Made by a program: the position numbers and the translations under genes. A model generated the notes under the pieces. It saw only the letters and a list, made by a program, of their open reading frames with translations. It was not told the DNA's origin and made no database searches. This document shows, one piece after another, positions 33,934-42,697 of a stretch of 53,081 nt of DNA (position 1 is its first letter; every line of letters begins with the position of its first letter). Source of the DNA: Allomuricauda sp. (GTDB taxonomy: Bacteria; Bacteroidota; Bacteroidia; Flavobacteriales; Flavobacteriaceae); NCBI RefSeq assembly GCF_002699205.1, contig NZ_PABT01000031.1, positions 1 to 53,081 of the forward strand, given 5' to 3'.

Positions 33934-34069
33934 GGGGCAATTTGTCCTTCGAAAAATCAAGTTGCAAAGCCCGGCCTAAAAACAAAAAGCCCTTGAAAAG
34001 GGCTTAAAAGAGGTCGTTTTTTGGCCGTTCAAGGGGCTGTGCAACGGTTACCGGTGTTGGCAAATGTTT
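33934..34069 (-). repeat. Boundary repeat R1 (with terminator)
   Basis: About 135 bases directly after the 34070 gene. The first 60 bases (from GGGGCAATTTGTCCTTCGAA) are identical to R3 at 36882, and the part near the gene (GTGCAACGGTTAccggTGTTGGCAAATGTTT) is also shared. Within it AAGCCCTT (33987) pairs with AAGGGCTT (34005), giving a minus-strand terminator with CTTTTTGTTTTT. It looks like a mobile gene-cassette boundary. Confidence 0.65.
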
Positions 34070-34594
34070 TTATTTCCCGATTTTATATATAAAGTCCTTC
34101 TTCGTAATATTTATAGAAATCCATTCTTGATTGTTTTCATAAAATCCGTGAAAACCGAATTGCACAGTTTTTTCCCAATCAGGGAAATATTTATTAGCTT
34201 TCCGCTTATTTGCAAAGTTAAGAAGTCCGATGGTTATAATTGTGTCATTAGAATTATTCACATAACCAATGTATTGTCTATTATATTTATAAAATTTTTT
34301 GACAACATTTTTGGGCTCTTTTAATTTTGTTTTTACAATTGACTTATCCACATAGAAACTATCCAAAATGTTTGTCCGATATTCATAATACTTTTCTGAT
34401 AATATTTTTTCCGCTCTTTTAATTTCTGAAATTCTTGGTGTAATGGGCTTATAATAATCCAATTCAGTAAATGGATATTTAACTGAGGCGTCAAAAATTA
34501 CACCTTGGCCAACATAGAATTTTTTCAGTTCAATTATCTTAAAGGAAAATAAAACTATCCCTAAAAATGCAATTAAGCTAGATATCAGTTTCAT
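34070..34594 (-). CDS. N-terminally anchored protein of unknown function
   Basis: One hundred and seventy-four residues with a membrane anchor or signal peptide at the N-terminus (MKLISSLIAFLGIVLFSFKI) and a Lys/Tyr-rich soluble part (KLKEPKNVVKKFYKYNRQYI, GFHGFYENNQEWISINITKK). No family recognised. It is followed directly by boundary repeat R1 and preceded by R2, so it forms one self-contained unit of the array. Confidence 0.6.
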   Translation of the reverse strand: MKLISSLIAFLGIVLFSFKIIELKKFYVGQGVIFDASVKYPFTELDYYKPITPRISEIKRAEKILSEKYYEYRTNILDSFYVDKSIVKTKLKEPKNVVKKFYKYNRQYIGYVNNSNDTIITIGLLNFANKRKANKYFPDWEKTVQFGFHGFYENNQEWISINITKKDFIYKIGK

Positions 34595-34720
34595 TCCATT
34601 ATTAAATATTAGCTGACGTGTCTGTATATATTAGTTACGTGGTTTAGCACGTAATTTAGCAAATACAGGCCAAATAGAAAATCCGAGAGGACTTTCGTAT
34701 GCAGACGAACAAGGCGATGC
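34595..34720. other. Structured leader sequence of the unit
   Basis: On either strand this stretch can fold. It contains GTGGTTTAGCACGTAATTTA and GCAAATACAGGCCAAATAGA with AAATCCGAGAGGACTTT; a related pattern (GCGGTTAACTGCAAATATAC, ACCGAGTTGGAAATTCC) occurs at 36754-36788 before the hydrolase gene. Such recurring intergenic sequences are familiar from Bacteroidota genomes but their role is not known to me. Confidence 0.35.
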
Positions 34721-34730
34721 ACTTCTACGC

Positions 34731-34820
34731 CACGGCCTAAAAACAAAAAGCCCTTGAAAAGGGCTTAAAAAAGGTTGTTTTTTCGTAGTTCAAGGGTGTA
34801 AATCGGTTACTGGTGTTAAG
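34731..34820 (-). repeat. Boundary repeat R2 (shorter copy, with terminator)
   Basis: GGCCTAAAAACAAAAAGCCC then TTGAAAAGGGCTTAAAA equals the central part of R1 and R3, followed by GTAGTTCAAGGG...CGGTTACTGGTGTTAAGC leading to the end of the oxidoreductase gene. The outer 40 bases seen in R1 and R3 are absent. Confidence 0.6.
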
Positions 34821-34828
34821 CACTGGTT

Positions 34829-35857
34829 TTATTCTACATCTCCAACTTTCACCATTTTTTTTCCAATCGTTTCTCCAGAGAAAAGTTCAATAAAGGCAGA
34901 AGGAATATTCTCAAATCCTTCCTCCAAAGTTTCTCTGTATATCAATTTTTTGCTATTGTACCATTCAGCTAATTGTTTAAGTCCTTGCTCATATTCTTTT
35001 ATAAAATCAAAAACTACAAAGCCTTCCATTCGTATACTTTTTTCGACCATTCCGAACATGGGTCTGAACCCTTGGGGTTTTCCTGCATCATTATATTCGG
35101 ACATTTGCCCGCAAATAGCAATTCGTCCATACCGGTTCATATTGGGGAAAACAGCATCAAACACGTTTCCGCCAACATTGTCGAAAAATACATCAACACC
35201 TTCAGGGCAAACCTTCTTTATTTCTGCTTCTAAATCTTCAGTTTCTCGGTAATTTATGGCTTTATCTATGCCTAGTTCATTTTCAAGAAAATCGATTTTC
35301 TTTTGAGAACCAGTAATGCCTACCACTTTGCATCCTTTTAATTTTGCAATTTGAACAACGATACTGCCAACACCACCAGCAGCACCAGAAACCAATACGG
35401 TTTCACCTTTTTTAGGCTGACCTATTTTAAGTAAACCAAAATAAGCCGATAAACCTGGGATGCCATACAAACTTATGGAAGCTGAAATGGGTTTTAAATC
35501 TGGATTAACTTTAGTGAGCTCATTGGCATTAACACTTTGGTATTTTTGCCATTTTAATCGGCCACTTACTATGTCTCCTTTTTTAAAATCATTCGATTTA
35601 CTTTCCAAAACCTGGGCAACACCTCTACTTGTAATTGCTTGATTCAGGGTGTATTTTTTTCCAATGGCATCGTCATTACCTTTTTTCATAAACCCGCGCA
35701 TGCCAGGGTCAACAGAAATGTATAAGGTTTTAAGCAAAACTTCTCCATCGTTGATGTTAACTGTTTCTACCGATTTAATTTGAAACGTATGCTCATTCGG
35801 CACACCTTCGGGATATTCAGCAAGTACAATTTCTTTATTCTCCGTTATTTTTGCCAT
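34829..35857 (-). CDS. NADP-dependent MDR oxidoreductase (CurA/leukotriene B4 dehydrogenase-like)
   Basis: Three hundred and forty-two residues, the normal size. LYISVDPGMRGFMKKG is the N-terminal signature of this zinc-free MDR group, VLVSGAAGGVGSIVVQIAKL (about 154-173) the NADP-binding loop, and VDVFFDNVGGNVFDAVFPNM the typical following block. The family reduces activated carbon-carbon double bonds in enones such as curcumin or alkenals. It carries no sign of export. It follows the hydrolase gene by 20 bases on the same strand, so both may be co-transcribed. Confidence 0.88.
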   Translation of the reverse strand: MAKITENKEIVLAEYPEGVPNEHTFQIKSVETVNINDGEVLLKTLYISVDPGMRGFMKKGNDDAIGKKYTLNQAITSRGVAQVLESKSNDFKKGDIVSGRLKWQKYQSVNANELTKVNPDLKPISASISLYGIPGLSAYFGLLKIGQPKKGETVLVSGAAGGVGSIVVQIAKLKGCKVVGITGSQKKIDFLENELGIDKAINYRETEDLEAEIKKVCPEGVDVFFDNVGGNVFDAVFPNMNRYGRIAICGQMSEYNDAGKPQGFRPMFGMVEKSIRMEGFVVFDFIKEYEQGLKQLAEWYNSKKLIYRETLEEGFENIPSAFIELFSGETIGKKMVKVGDVE

Positions 35858-35877
35858 GGCCAGTCAGCTTTCTACGC

Positions 35878-36693
35878 TTAATCTTCAATAAATTTAATGA
35901 TTGTGTCTGCTATTACTGGTGTTCTTAACATTCTAAAATGTCCAGTATTTGAAATTTCTACTAATTGAGCGGCATTCCATTTTTTTGCAACAGCTTTAGC
36001 TTCATAAATGGGTATGATACGGTCATTTGAATCGTGAAGTATTAAAGCTTTATCTACGTTAATCTTTTGCACATATTTAGACACATCAAAGGCATCAATT
36101 TTTTCATTTCTTTCCTTTTCAATTCTTTTTAGAAAAAGATGGATAGCTCTGGGGCTAATTCCCGCTTTTTCAGAGATATTGGAAACGTAGTTACTAAAAG
36201 TATGAGGTGTGGTTAAAAGCACATATCGGTCTATTTTATGATTTGGAATTTGAGACAACGCAAACGTGGTCACAACACTTCCAAAGGAATGGCTTACAAT
36301 ATTTTTAATGGCTAACCTTGTGATTATTTTGTCAACGGTATCGAGATATTCAAACATTATATTTTTTCCTCCCGAACTATTTCCGTGTCCTGGGCCATCA
36401 AAAGCGTATATCGTAAAATCCGCTAACAATAATTCTTCAATAATATCAGAAAAGTTTCCGGCATGACCTTCCCATCCGTGAACCAACAGCACTTTATTTT
36501 TTCCATTTCCCCATTTATAAAGCTGAATAGTATTTTTTAGAATGGATAAAATTTCTTTTTCTGCTTTTTCTAAAGTTTCGATTTCATTTGGTCTTATTTT
36601 TTTTATTTGGGGATGTAATAGTCTATTATAGAATTTTTTAGCAAAAAAGGATGGGAAAATAGACGAAAGTACGTGAATAATTTTTTTGTTCAT
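35878..36693 (-). CDS. Alpha/beta hydrolase
   Basis: Two hundred and seventy-one residues from the ATG at 36693 (MNKKIIHVLSSIFPSFFAKK). The open frame extends upstream to 36933 but that part reads through the boundary repeat R3, so I reject it. Motifs: oxyanion HGWEGHAGN, GPGHGNSSGG, nucleophile elbow VSHSFGSVV, Asp in LHDSNDRIIPI and His in SNTGHFRML, giving a full Ser-Asp-His triad. Substrate unknown. It overlaps no gene but is closely followed by the MDR reductase. Confidence 0.82.
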   Translation of the reverse strand: MNKKIIHVLSSIFPSFFAKKFYNRLLHPQIKKIRPNEIETLEKAEKEILSILKNTIQLYKWGNGKNKVLLVHGWEGHAGNFSDIIEELLLADFTIYAFDGPGHGNSSGGKNIMFEYLDTVDKIITRLAIKNIVSHSFGSVVTTFALSQIPNHKIDRYVLLTTPHTFSNYVSNISEKAGISPRAIHLFLKRIEKERNEKIDAFDVSKYVQKINVDKALILHDSNDRIIPIYEAKAVAKKWNAAQLVEISNTGHFRMLRTPVIADTIIKFIED

Positions 36694-36881
36694 CGGTTCT
36701 CTTAACTTGTGCCTAAAGGCCTCGGCAATGAGCAGTTGCTTAGTGTTGCGGTTAACTGCAAATATACACCGAGTTGGAAATTCCTGCTTAATTTTCAAAG
36801 TAGGCAAGTAGAAATAATTATTTATAACCATTGTGCCTGTTATACAAGCTATAAAAAGGCACAGTGATTTTAAGAATGCAA

Positions 36882-37016
36882 GGGGCAATTTGTCCTTCGA
36901 AAAATCAAGTTGCAAAGCCCGGCCTAAAAACAAAAAGCCCCTAAAAGGGGCTTAAAAAAGGTTTTTTTTCTTAGTTCAAGGGGTTGTGCAACGGTTATAA
37001 TTGTTGGCAAATGTTT
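36882..37016 (-). repeat. Boundary repeat R3 (with terminator)
   Basis: Nearly the same 135 bases as R1: identical over the first 60 bases, then a terminator stem AAGCCCC...GGGGCTT in place of AAGCCCTT...AAGGGCTT (compensatory change keeping the stem), and a shared gene-proximal part GTTGTGCAACGGTTA...TTGTTGGCAAATGTTT. It begins right after the 37015 gene. The compensatory substitutions argue that the hairpin is functional. Confidence 0.65.
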
Positions 37017-37455
37017 ATTGTAAGAAATTGAAAAATAGTTCTACAAAAACGCCAAGGATAACACTGAAGAATGCTGCGAAACGAGATAAGCGTTTTAATT
37101 TATATAGGTTTGTAAATGCCAGCCATAGGCATAACATAGCACAAATCGATAAAAGTATAGTTCCGTATAAAGGTACTATACTGTTGAAAAGTCCCAGTTG
37201 ATTAAAAAGAGGGTCTAACAAAGCAGTAAAACCAAAAAGTGCTAAAGTGAAATTTGTCTTTTTATGTCCAATAAACAGGTAATAACTTGCTATTAATAGT
37301 TCAATACTTATTGCTAAAGGACCAAATTGGTTATAATATTCTCTTTTAAAATATGTCTCGAAACCTTTTGGAAATTCAATCCTCATTAAAAAAGCAGCAC
37401 TCAAGGCAAGTCCGATAATCAAAAGTAATAATGCGATAATCTTTCTTTTTCTCAT
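37015..37455 (-). CDS. Small four-helix membrane protein of unknown function
   Basis: One hundred and forty-six residues, almost entirely hydrophobic: about four membrane segments (7-24, 47-62, 66-84, 95-112, perhaps a fifth at 126-144). The stop codon lies at the edge of boundary repeat R3, and AACGTTGGCATGCA (37464-37477) lies just before the start, so it is a compact unit of the array. No family recognised. Confidence 0.6.
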   Translation of the reverse strand: MRKRKIIALLLLIIGLALSAAFLMRIEFPKGFETYFKREYYNQFGPLAISIELLIASYYLFIGHKKTNFTLALFGFTALLDPLFNQLGLFNSIVPLYGTILLSICAMLCLWLAFTNLYKLKRLSRFAAFFSVILGVFVELFFNFLQ

Positions 37456-37516
37456 GGGGTCTTGCTAAATGCATGCCAACGTTTATAAATCTAAAATAAT
37501 GGTTTTTATAAAATAT

Positions 37517-37552
37517 AAAAGCCGGAAAATCAGATATTTTCCGGCTTTTTTG
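37517..37552. terminator. Bidirectional terminator after the tetR gene
   Basis: GCCGGAAAAT (37521-37530) and ATTTTCCGGC (37536-37545) form a perfect 10-bp stem around CAGAT, with A-runs before and T-runs after, so it works on both strands. It separates the efflux operon from the cassette-like array. Confidence 0.7.
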
Positions 37553-37641
37553 TTTTCCTTGGGCTGCAAAATACGGGGATGTCCTAACTTAATGTCCCAT
37601 CAAATGAAATAAATCCTATACCAATTTTCATTCTTCTGGAT

Positions 37642-38253
37642 TCAAGGTTTTTGTGCTTCAAGGTAATGCAGGCCTTCTACTGTAACCAGGCGGTGCATCA
37701 ATAATTTCCCAAAGAAGTCTAACGTACTATTGATATTTTCGGTATCGGAGATGGCATCACCGGTGAAAATATGCCCCAACATGTTCAGTATGGAAGGAAT
37801 CAATTTTTCTTTGTCCAATTCTTTTTTATAAAGCCCTTCATGCTGACCCCGTTCAATATTTTTAAGCACAAAGGGCAATATAATGTTATGGTTTACCTCA
37901 GATACTTTTGCGAAAAAATCGAGGTTATGACGTTTAAATTCCCAAAGGAACGTTGGGGAATAAGAGGATATTGATTTTTTGTAAACCTTAAAAAAAAGAT
38001 CCAGTTCTATTACCGCATTATCGGAATTCGTTGAAATCTCTTCTAACTTTTCCCTAAACGTATTGATTTTCATCGTAACAACCTGATCGATAAGATCGGA
38101 CTTGTTTTGAAAATATTTATAAATAGTTCGTTTGGAAACTCCACAGGCTTTGGCCACATCATCCATGGAAAGGCTTCGGATACCATAGGTGTTGACCATT
38201 TTGGAAGCCTTTTCCAATATGATGTCCTTTTTGTGAAAGGGTGTCGTTTCCAT
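37642..38253 (-). CDS. TetR-family regulator of the second RND pump
   Basis: Two hundred and three residues. The N-terminal helix-turn-helix is clear: GIRSLSMDDVAKACGVSKRT then IYKYFQNKSDLIDQVV. The remaining part is the all-helical ligand domain. It starts seven bases after the pump gene ends and is the last gene of the efflux operon, as common for TetR repressors of RND pumps. Likely represses the operon and responds to a pump substrate. Confidence 0.85.
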   Translation of the reverse strand: METTPFHKKDIILEKASKMVNTYGIRSLSMDDVAKACGVSKRTIYKYFQNKSDLIDQVVTMKINTFREKLEEISTNSDNAVIELDLFFKVYKKSISSYSPTFLWEFKRHNLDFFAKVSEVNHNIILPFVLKNIERGQHEGLYKKELDKEKLIPSILNMLGHIFTGDAISDTENINSTLDFFGKLLMHRLVTVEGLHYLEAQKP

Positions 38254-38259
38254 GCCTTT

Positions 38260-41200
38260 TTAGATATTCAGTTTGCCAATGCTCTTTAAATAGGTCGCTT
38301 TGCGAATATTGTAATTGGCCTTGGAATCTATTAAATCCGAATAGGCTTTTTGCCATAGAACTTGGGCTTCGAGAACATCACTGCCACTGATCGTGCCCGC
38401 ATCGAAACGATCTTGGTGCAGTTTGAGGTTTTCTTCGGCCTGGGCCATGGATTTTTTGGCGATTTCCACCCTTTTTATGGCTTGGTTCAATTCGAGGTAG
38501 GCATTCTGTATTTCAATGGCTACCATTTCCTTGGTATTCTCCAATTGGGCTTTTTGGGCTTCCACTTTGGAGCGCTGTTCCTTGACCTTTTGTTTTCGGC
38601 CACCCCAATCAAAAAGAGGTATTTTTAGGCTGGCCAATCCGGCAAAACCGGTAAAATGATCTTCTGCCTCCGCCGCATTGATGTTTTCTCCGAGCAAATA
38701 GGATCCCGATAGGCTAATGCCCAAAGTGGGCCTTTGTTCGGCTTTCAGTAGATCGGTCTGTAGATCGCCCATTTCAACGGCATTTTCCAGCATGGCTATC
38801 TCAGGTCGGTTTTCGATGGCAGCGGGGATCATGGTCTCGGCTATCAAGGTGGTTTCCCCGTCCATTGAAGCATCGATCTCAAAATCGGTGTTCTCCAGTC
38901 CCGTTAGTTGGGCCATTTGCAGTTTGAGCATCTGTAGGTTGTCGGTGGCCGTCATCAGGTCGAGTTCGGCCTGGTTCGATTCGACTTGCACTTTGAGCAG
39001 GTCGTTTTTATAGGTCAGGCCTGCATCGTACAGGTTGGTCAGGTCGGTCAAGAGGTTTTTTAATAATTTTTGATACTTCTCGGCCAGTTCCACCTTCCCC
39101 TGTACATTCACCAATTGCCAATAGGTATTTTCTACCTGTAGCAATACATTGCTCTCTGTCAGTTCCTTTTGCGAGGTTTGGAGTTCGACCCCGGTAGTGG
39201 CCAATTTTTTGGCCGTACCGACCTTTCCCCCAGCATAAATGACCTGCGTAAGGTCGAGGGAGGAAAATAGGGTATATTCGGGCAATAGGCCCAATGGCGG
39301 GTCATTGAGGTAAATACCCATGGCATTGGCGTCCAACGAGGGTTTATCCATCGTCTTGGTCGCTTTCTGGGCGGCACTCGCAGCTTCCAAATTGTGCTGC
39401 TCCATAACAATTTCCTTATTGTTCTTTAAGGCCAGGGCCTTGGCATCTTCAAGGGTCAAGGGCTTTTTTTGGCCATAACTTGAATGAAGGCCAACAAACA
39501 ATAGTAGCAGGGGCATAATTCTCGCCAGTTTCATCTTTAACTTGCTAAAATGGTTGGGTTTGTATAAAATTTTATCATCCTTCGGTCTGGCATGGTCCCT
39601 AGGGTACTCTTTCTTGGCGAACTTGAAATATAGGATCGGGATGATGAACAGGGTCAGTACCATGGATACGATCAATCCCACAGCCAACACACTGCCCAAT
39701 GGGGCCCACAATGGCGATTTGCCCAAAATCATGGGAATTACCCCCACGGCCGCTGCTGCAGAGGTCAAGAATATGGGGCGCATCCTCCTCTTACCGGCCG
39801 CTTTGGCCGCTCCTTTTATCGAATAGTTGTGGTCAATGGCCAATTCATCGGCGTAGTCCACTAGGATGATACCGTTTCGAACGACAATCCCGATCAAGCT
39901 GATCACTCCCATAAAGGCCGTAAAACCAAAGGGGTTCCCCGTCAGTTTTAGGCCCAGGAAGGCCCCGAGCAAACTCAAGGGGAAGGTGGACAAAACGATG
40001 AGTACCCTGGTGAAATTTTTAAATTGGAACATCAGCACCAAAAAGATGAGTACCAAACTAACGGCCAGGGAGGTGGCCATTGGAGGCATTGTTTCGGCAC
40101 TACTTTCATATTCACCTCCATAGTTGATGGATATGCCGTTGGGAAGTTCCAGTTCATCAATGAGGGGTTTTACCTCGTTCAAGATGGTACTGGCCTTTAT
40201 GCCCATTTGGGCCTCGCTCCTAACGGTCAAGGTCCTTAATCCATTTCTGTGTGAAATCACTCCCGTATGCCATTCAGGTGAAATGGTTGCGATTTCCTTC
40301 AAGGGTATTTTGGTGCCGTACATGGTCGGAATGCTCACTTCGCCCAAATCGTCTATGTCGTTTCTGTTTTCGGCATCCAATCGCAAAACGATATCAATGG
40401 GTTTATCGCCCTCGTACAGGGTAGAAACGGGGTAACCGCTCAATCCGGCCCCAAGGGTCTGTGCAACCATGGCGTTCGTGACCCCGACCCGGTTGGCCTT
40501 GTGGTCGTCTAGGTTCACCTTAATACCGAAGTAATCATCTTGGTACGTCGTTCTTACCCAGTTGGTCCCCTCCGCATTTTCGAGGATGTCCTGTACTTGT
40601 TCAGCGACCATCTTTTGTTTCTTCATATCCTCGCCAACAATACGCACCTCGATGGGGGCAGGGGTCTCCTTAAGGGCCAACTGCCTTACCCGAACGTATC
40701 CATCGGGAACAAAACCATCGAATTTTTTGAGGTATTCCTTGGCCAATTCGTCGGTCTCGTCATTGCCCGTGGTGGTAATGAATATCTGGGCGAAATTCTC
40801 ACGGGGAACTTCAGGGGCGTAGGTACTGTGAAAACGAGGGGAACTGGTACCGACAAAGCTGGCCACTGTAACAATGCGCTCGTCACCCTTGATTTCCTCC
40901 TCGATTCGATTGACCACTTTTTCGGTTTCCTTTAAGGGATAGCCGTTGGGCAACCAAACCTCAAGGTTGAATTGGTTTCTTTCCGCCGTCGGGAACAATT
41001 CCTGTTCCGTGTTCCCCGCAATGATAAAGGCCAGGATGATCGAAGCGGCACCAATGGACAAAGTCGTTTTCGGGTAGCGGAAACTGTAATCCAACCAATT
41101 GTTGAACTTCATTTGAAGACGATCGAGCAACGACAGCTTAGGAGGACGTTCGCTTACTTTGTGCTTCAAGCCTTTTTTGATGTAGACATAGCACATGTAA

Positions 41201-42675
41201 GGGGTCAGCAATATGGCCACCAAAAAAGAGGTGAACAGGGCGATGGCAACGGCTATGGGCAAGGATTGAATAAATTCCTTGGCCAACCCGTTCAAGAAAA
41301 AGGCCAGGGGAAGGAAGGCACAAATAATGGCCAAGGTTGCTGTAAAGATCGGCACCATCAATTGGGTAGCGGCCTGCCATGCGGCCGTCCAGCGATCGGT
41401 TCCCTCGTCCAGTTTTTCAATATAATTATCAACTACCACAATGGCATTGTCGACAACCATACCCAGTACGATGATCAGGGCGGCAAGGGAAACCTGATGG
41501 ATTTCGATGCCCAACATGTTCAATATCCCAAAGGTGATGACAATGGCGATGGGGCATGCCAAGGCCGATACAATGGCCACCCTAAAGGGCAACAAGAGGA
41601 TCACCACGATGATTACCGCCGAAATGGCGATGACGAATTCGAGCATAAAATGATTGACGCTCTCCTTTACGACCTCGGGTTGGTTGACAATGGTTTTAAT
41701 CTGAACGTCCTGGGGGAGGTCTTTTTTGATTTCCTCAATTTTTTCATCGACTTTTTCCCCGAATTTCACGATGTTGTTACCGGGCTGCATTTCGATGGCC
41801 AACATGGTCACCCGCTGATTGTCGACCTGTATGTAGCTTTTTTCCTCTTCGTACCTGCGTTCGATGGTGGCAAAGTCCTTTAACCGAAGGGTCTTTCCGT
41901 TGGGGTCACTGTAGATGATCTGGTTTTCCAGATCGTAGATGTTTTGGTATTGGTTTTTGGCAAAAACATTGGCGTTGGCGTTCTCTAATTTGATTTCACC
42001 AGCATAGTTGGTGGCGTTCTGGGTCTGGATGACCTGGGCAATATTGGAAATATCGACGCCGTACTGCTTGAGCTTTTCATTGTTCAGGGTCACGTAGAGC
42101 TGCTCTTTTTGCTCCCCGTAGCGGTTGATCTTCGAGGTTTCCTCAATGGTCTTGAGTCCGTCTTCGAGCTTGTCGAGATAGGTCTCGATCTCGGCATAGC
42201 TCCGCCCAGGGGCCGAAACCGTGATCATTTGGGCCACTACATCCCCGAAATTGCTGTTTACGATGGGACCTACCATACCTGGGGGCAGGGTATAGTTCAT
42301 TCGAAACGTGGTGTTCAGGCCATTTTGCAGGGTAGCCCAAAACCGGTCCGTATCTTTTACGTTTTCGTTGAGTTCGACCGTAATTACAACCTGTCCCGCC
42401 TTGGTATCGGAAATGGTCTTTTCTTTTCTTACTTCCTCGAAACTGAATAGGTATTGTTCTATTTTTTCGGTGAGTTGTTGTTCAACTTGTAGCTCGTCGG
42501 CGCCTGGGTAGGCGGCAATGACCAAGCCTTTTCGAACGGTGATCTCGGGGTCCTCGCTCCGGGGCATGGTAAATAGGGCATATAGTCCAAATACCATTAA
42601 AAGCAAAGTAAACACAAGGGTTACCTCCCGGTATTTCATTGCGGCCTCGATAAAATTTATCTTTGATTTCTTCAT
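38260..42675 (-). CDS. RND multidrug-type pump fused to a TolC-like outer-membrane channel
   Basis: One thousand four hundred and seventy-one residues. Residues 1 to about 1020 are an RND permease with 12 membrane segments (MPRSEDPEITVRKGLVIAAY; TM4 GMVVDNAIVVVDNYIEKL, where one of the two usual Asp residues is Asn; GVVISLIGIVVRNGIILVDY-like TM10). After KKEYPRDHARPKDD comes Met1048 with a textbook signal peptide (MKLARIMPLLLLFVGLHSSY, then GQ), followed by a complete outer-membrane factor: LTLEDAKALALKNNKEIVME ... FAGLASLKIPLFDWGGRKQK ... DRFDAGTISGSDVLEAQVLW. The adaptor gene lies 22 bases upstream and tetR seven bases downstream. Confidence 0.9.
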   Translation of the reverse strand: MKKSKINFIEAAMKYREVTLVFTLLLMVFGLYALFTMPRSEDPEITVRKGLVIAAYPGADELQVEQQLTEKIEQYLFSFEEVRKEKTISDTKAGQVVITVELNENVKDTDRFWATLQNGLNTTFRMNYTLPPGMVGPIVNSNFGDVVAQMITVSAPGRSYAEIETYLDKLEDGLKTIEETSKINRYGEQKEQLYVTLNNEKLKQYGVDISNIAQVIQTQNATNYAGEIKLENANANVFAKNQYQNIYDLENQIIYSDPNGKTLRLKDFATIERRYEEEKSYIQVDNQRVTMLAIEMQPGNNIVKFGEKVDEKIEEIKKDLPQDVQIKTIVNQPEVVKESVNHFMLEFVIAISAVIIVVILLLPFRVAIVSALACPIAIVITFGILNMLGIEIHQVSLAALIIVLGMVVDNAIVVVDNYIEKLDEGTDRWTAAWQAATQLMVPIFTATLAIICAFLPLAFFLNGLAKEFIQSLPIAVAIALFTSFLVAILLTPYMCYVYIKKGLKHKVSERPPKLSLLDRLQMKFNNWLDYSFRYPKTTLSIGAASIILAFIIAGNTEQELFPTAERNQFNLEVWLPNGYPLKETEKVVNRIEEEIKGDERIVTVASFVGTSSPRFHSTYAPEVPRENFAQIFITTTGNDETDELAKEYLKKFDGFVPDGYVRVRQLALKETPAPIEVRIVGEDMKKQKMVAEQVQDILENAEGTNWVRTTYQDDYFGIKVNLDDHKANRVGVTNAMVAQTLGAGLSGYPVSTLYEGDKPIDIVLRLDAENRNDIDDLGEVSIPTMYGTKIPLKEIATISPEWHTGVISHRNGLRTLTVRSEAQMGIKASTILNEVKPLIDELELPNGISINYGGEYESSAETMPPMATSLAVSLVLIFLVLMFQFKNFTRVLIVLSTFPLSLLGAFLGLKLTGNPFGFTAFMGVISLIGIVVRNGIILVDYADELAIDHNYSIKGAAKAAGKRRMRPIFLTSAAAAVGVIPMILGKSPLWAPLGSVLAVGLIVSMVLTLFIIPILYFKFAKKEYPRDHARPKDDKILYKPNHFSKLKMKLARIMPLLLLFVGLHSSYGQKKPLTLEDAKALALKNNKEIVMEQHNLEAASAAQKATKTMDKPSLDANAMGIYLNDPPLGLLPEYTLFSSLDLTQVIYAGGKVGTAKKLATTGVELQTSQKELTESNVLLQVENTYWQLVNVQGKVELAEKYQKLLKNLLTDLTNLYDAGLTYKNDLLKVQVESNQAELDLMTATDNLQMLKLQMAQLTGLENTDFEIDASMDGETTLIAETMIPAAIENRPEIAMLENAVEMGDLQTDLLKAEQRPTLGISLSGSYLLGENINAAEAEDHFTGFAGLASLKIPLFDWGGRKQKVKEQRSKVEAQKAQLENTKEMVAIEIQNAYLELNQAIKRVEIAKKSMAQAEENLKLHQDRFDAGTISGSDVLEAQVLWQKAYSDLIDSKANYNIRKATYLKSIGKLNI

Positions 42676-42697
42676 CGTTTCGTTGCTTTTTTTTGAC

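Noticed and set aside
33803..33985. Frame beginning MFLGRALQLDFSKDKLPL
   Set aside because: Its start is inside boundary repeat R1 and recurs at R3; the rest has no protein-like pattern.
33934..37016. CRISPR array
   Set aside because: The repeats are long, few, kilobases apart and separated by genes, with no short regular spacers.
40972..41883. A 303-codon plus-strand frame inside the second RND pump gene
   Set aside because: It lies entirely antisense to well-supported pump codons and its product (many Gly, Gln, His, Asp in low-complexity order) matches no protein style; it is a by-product of the codon use of the real gene.
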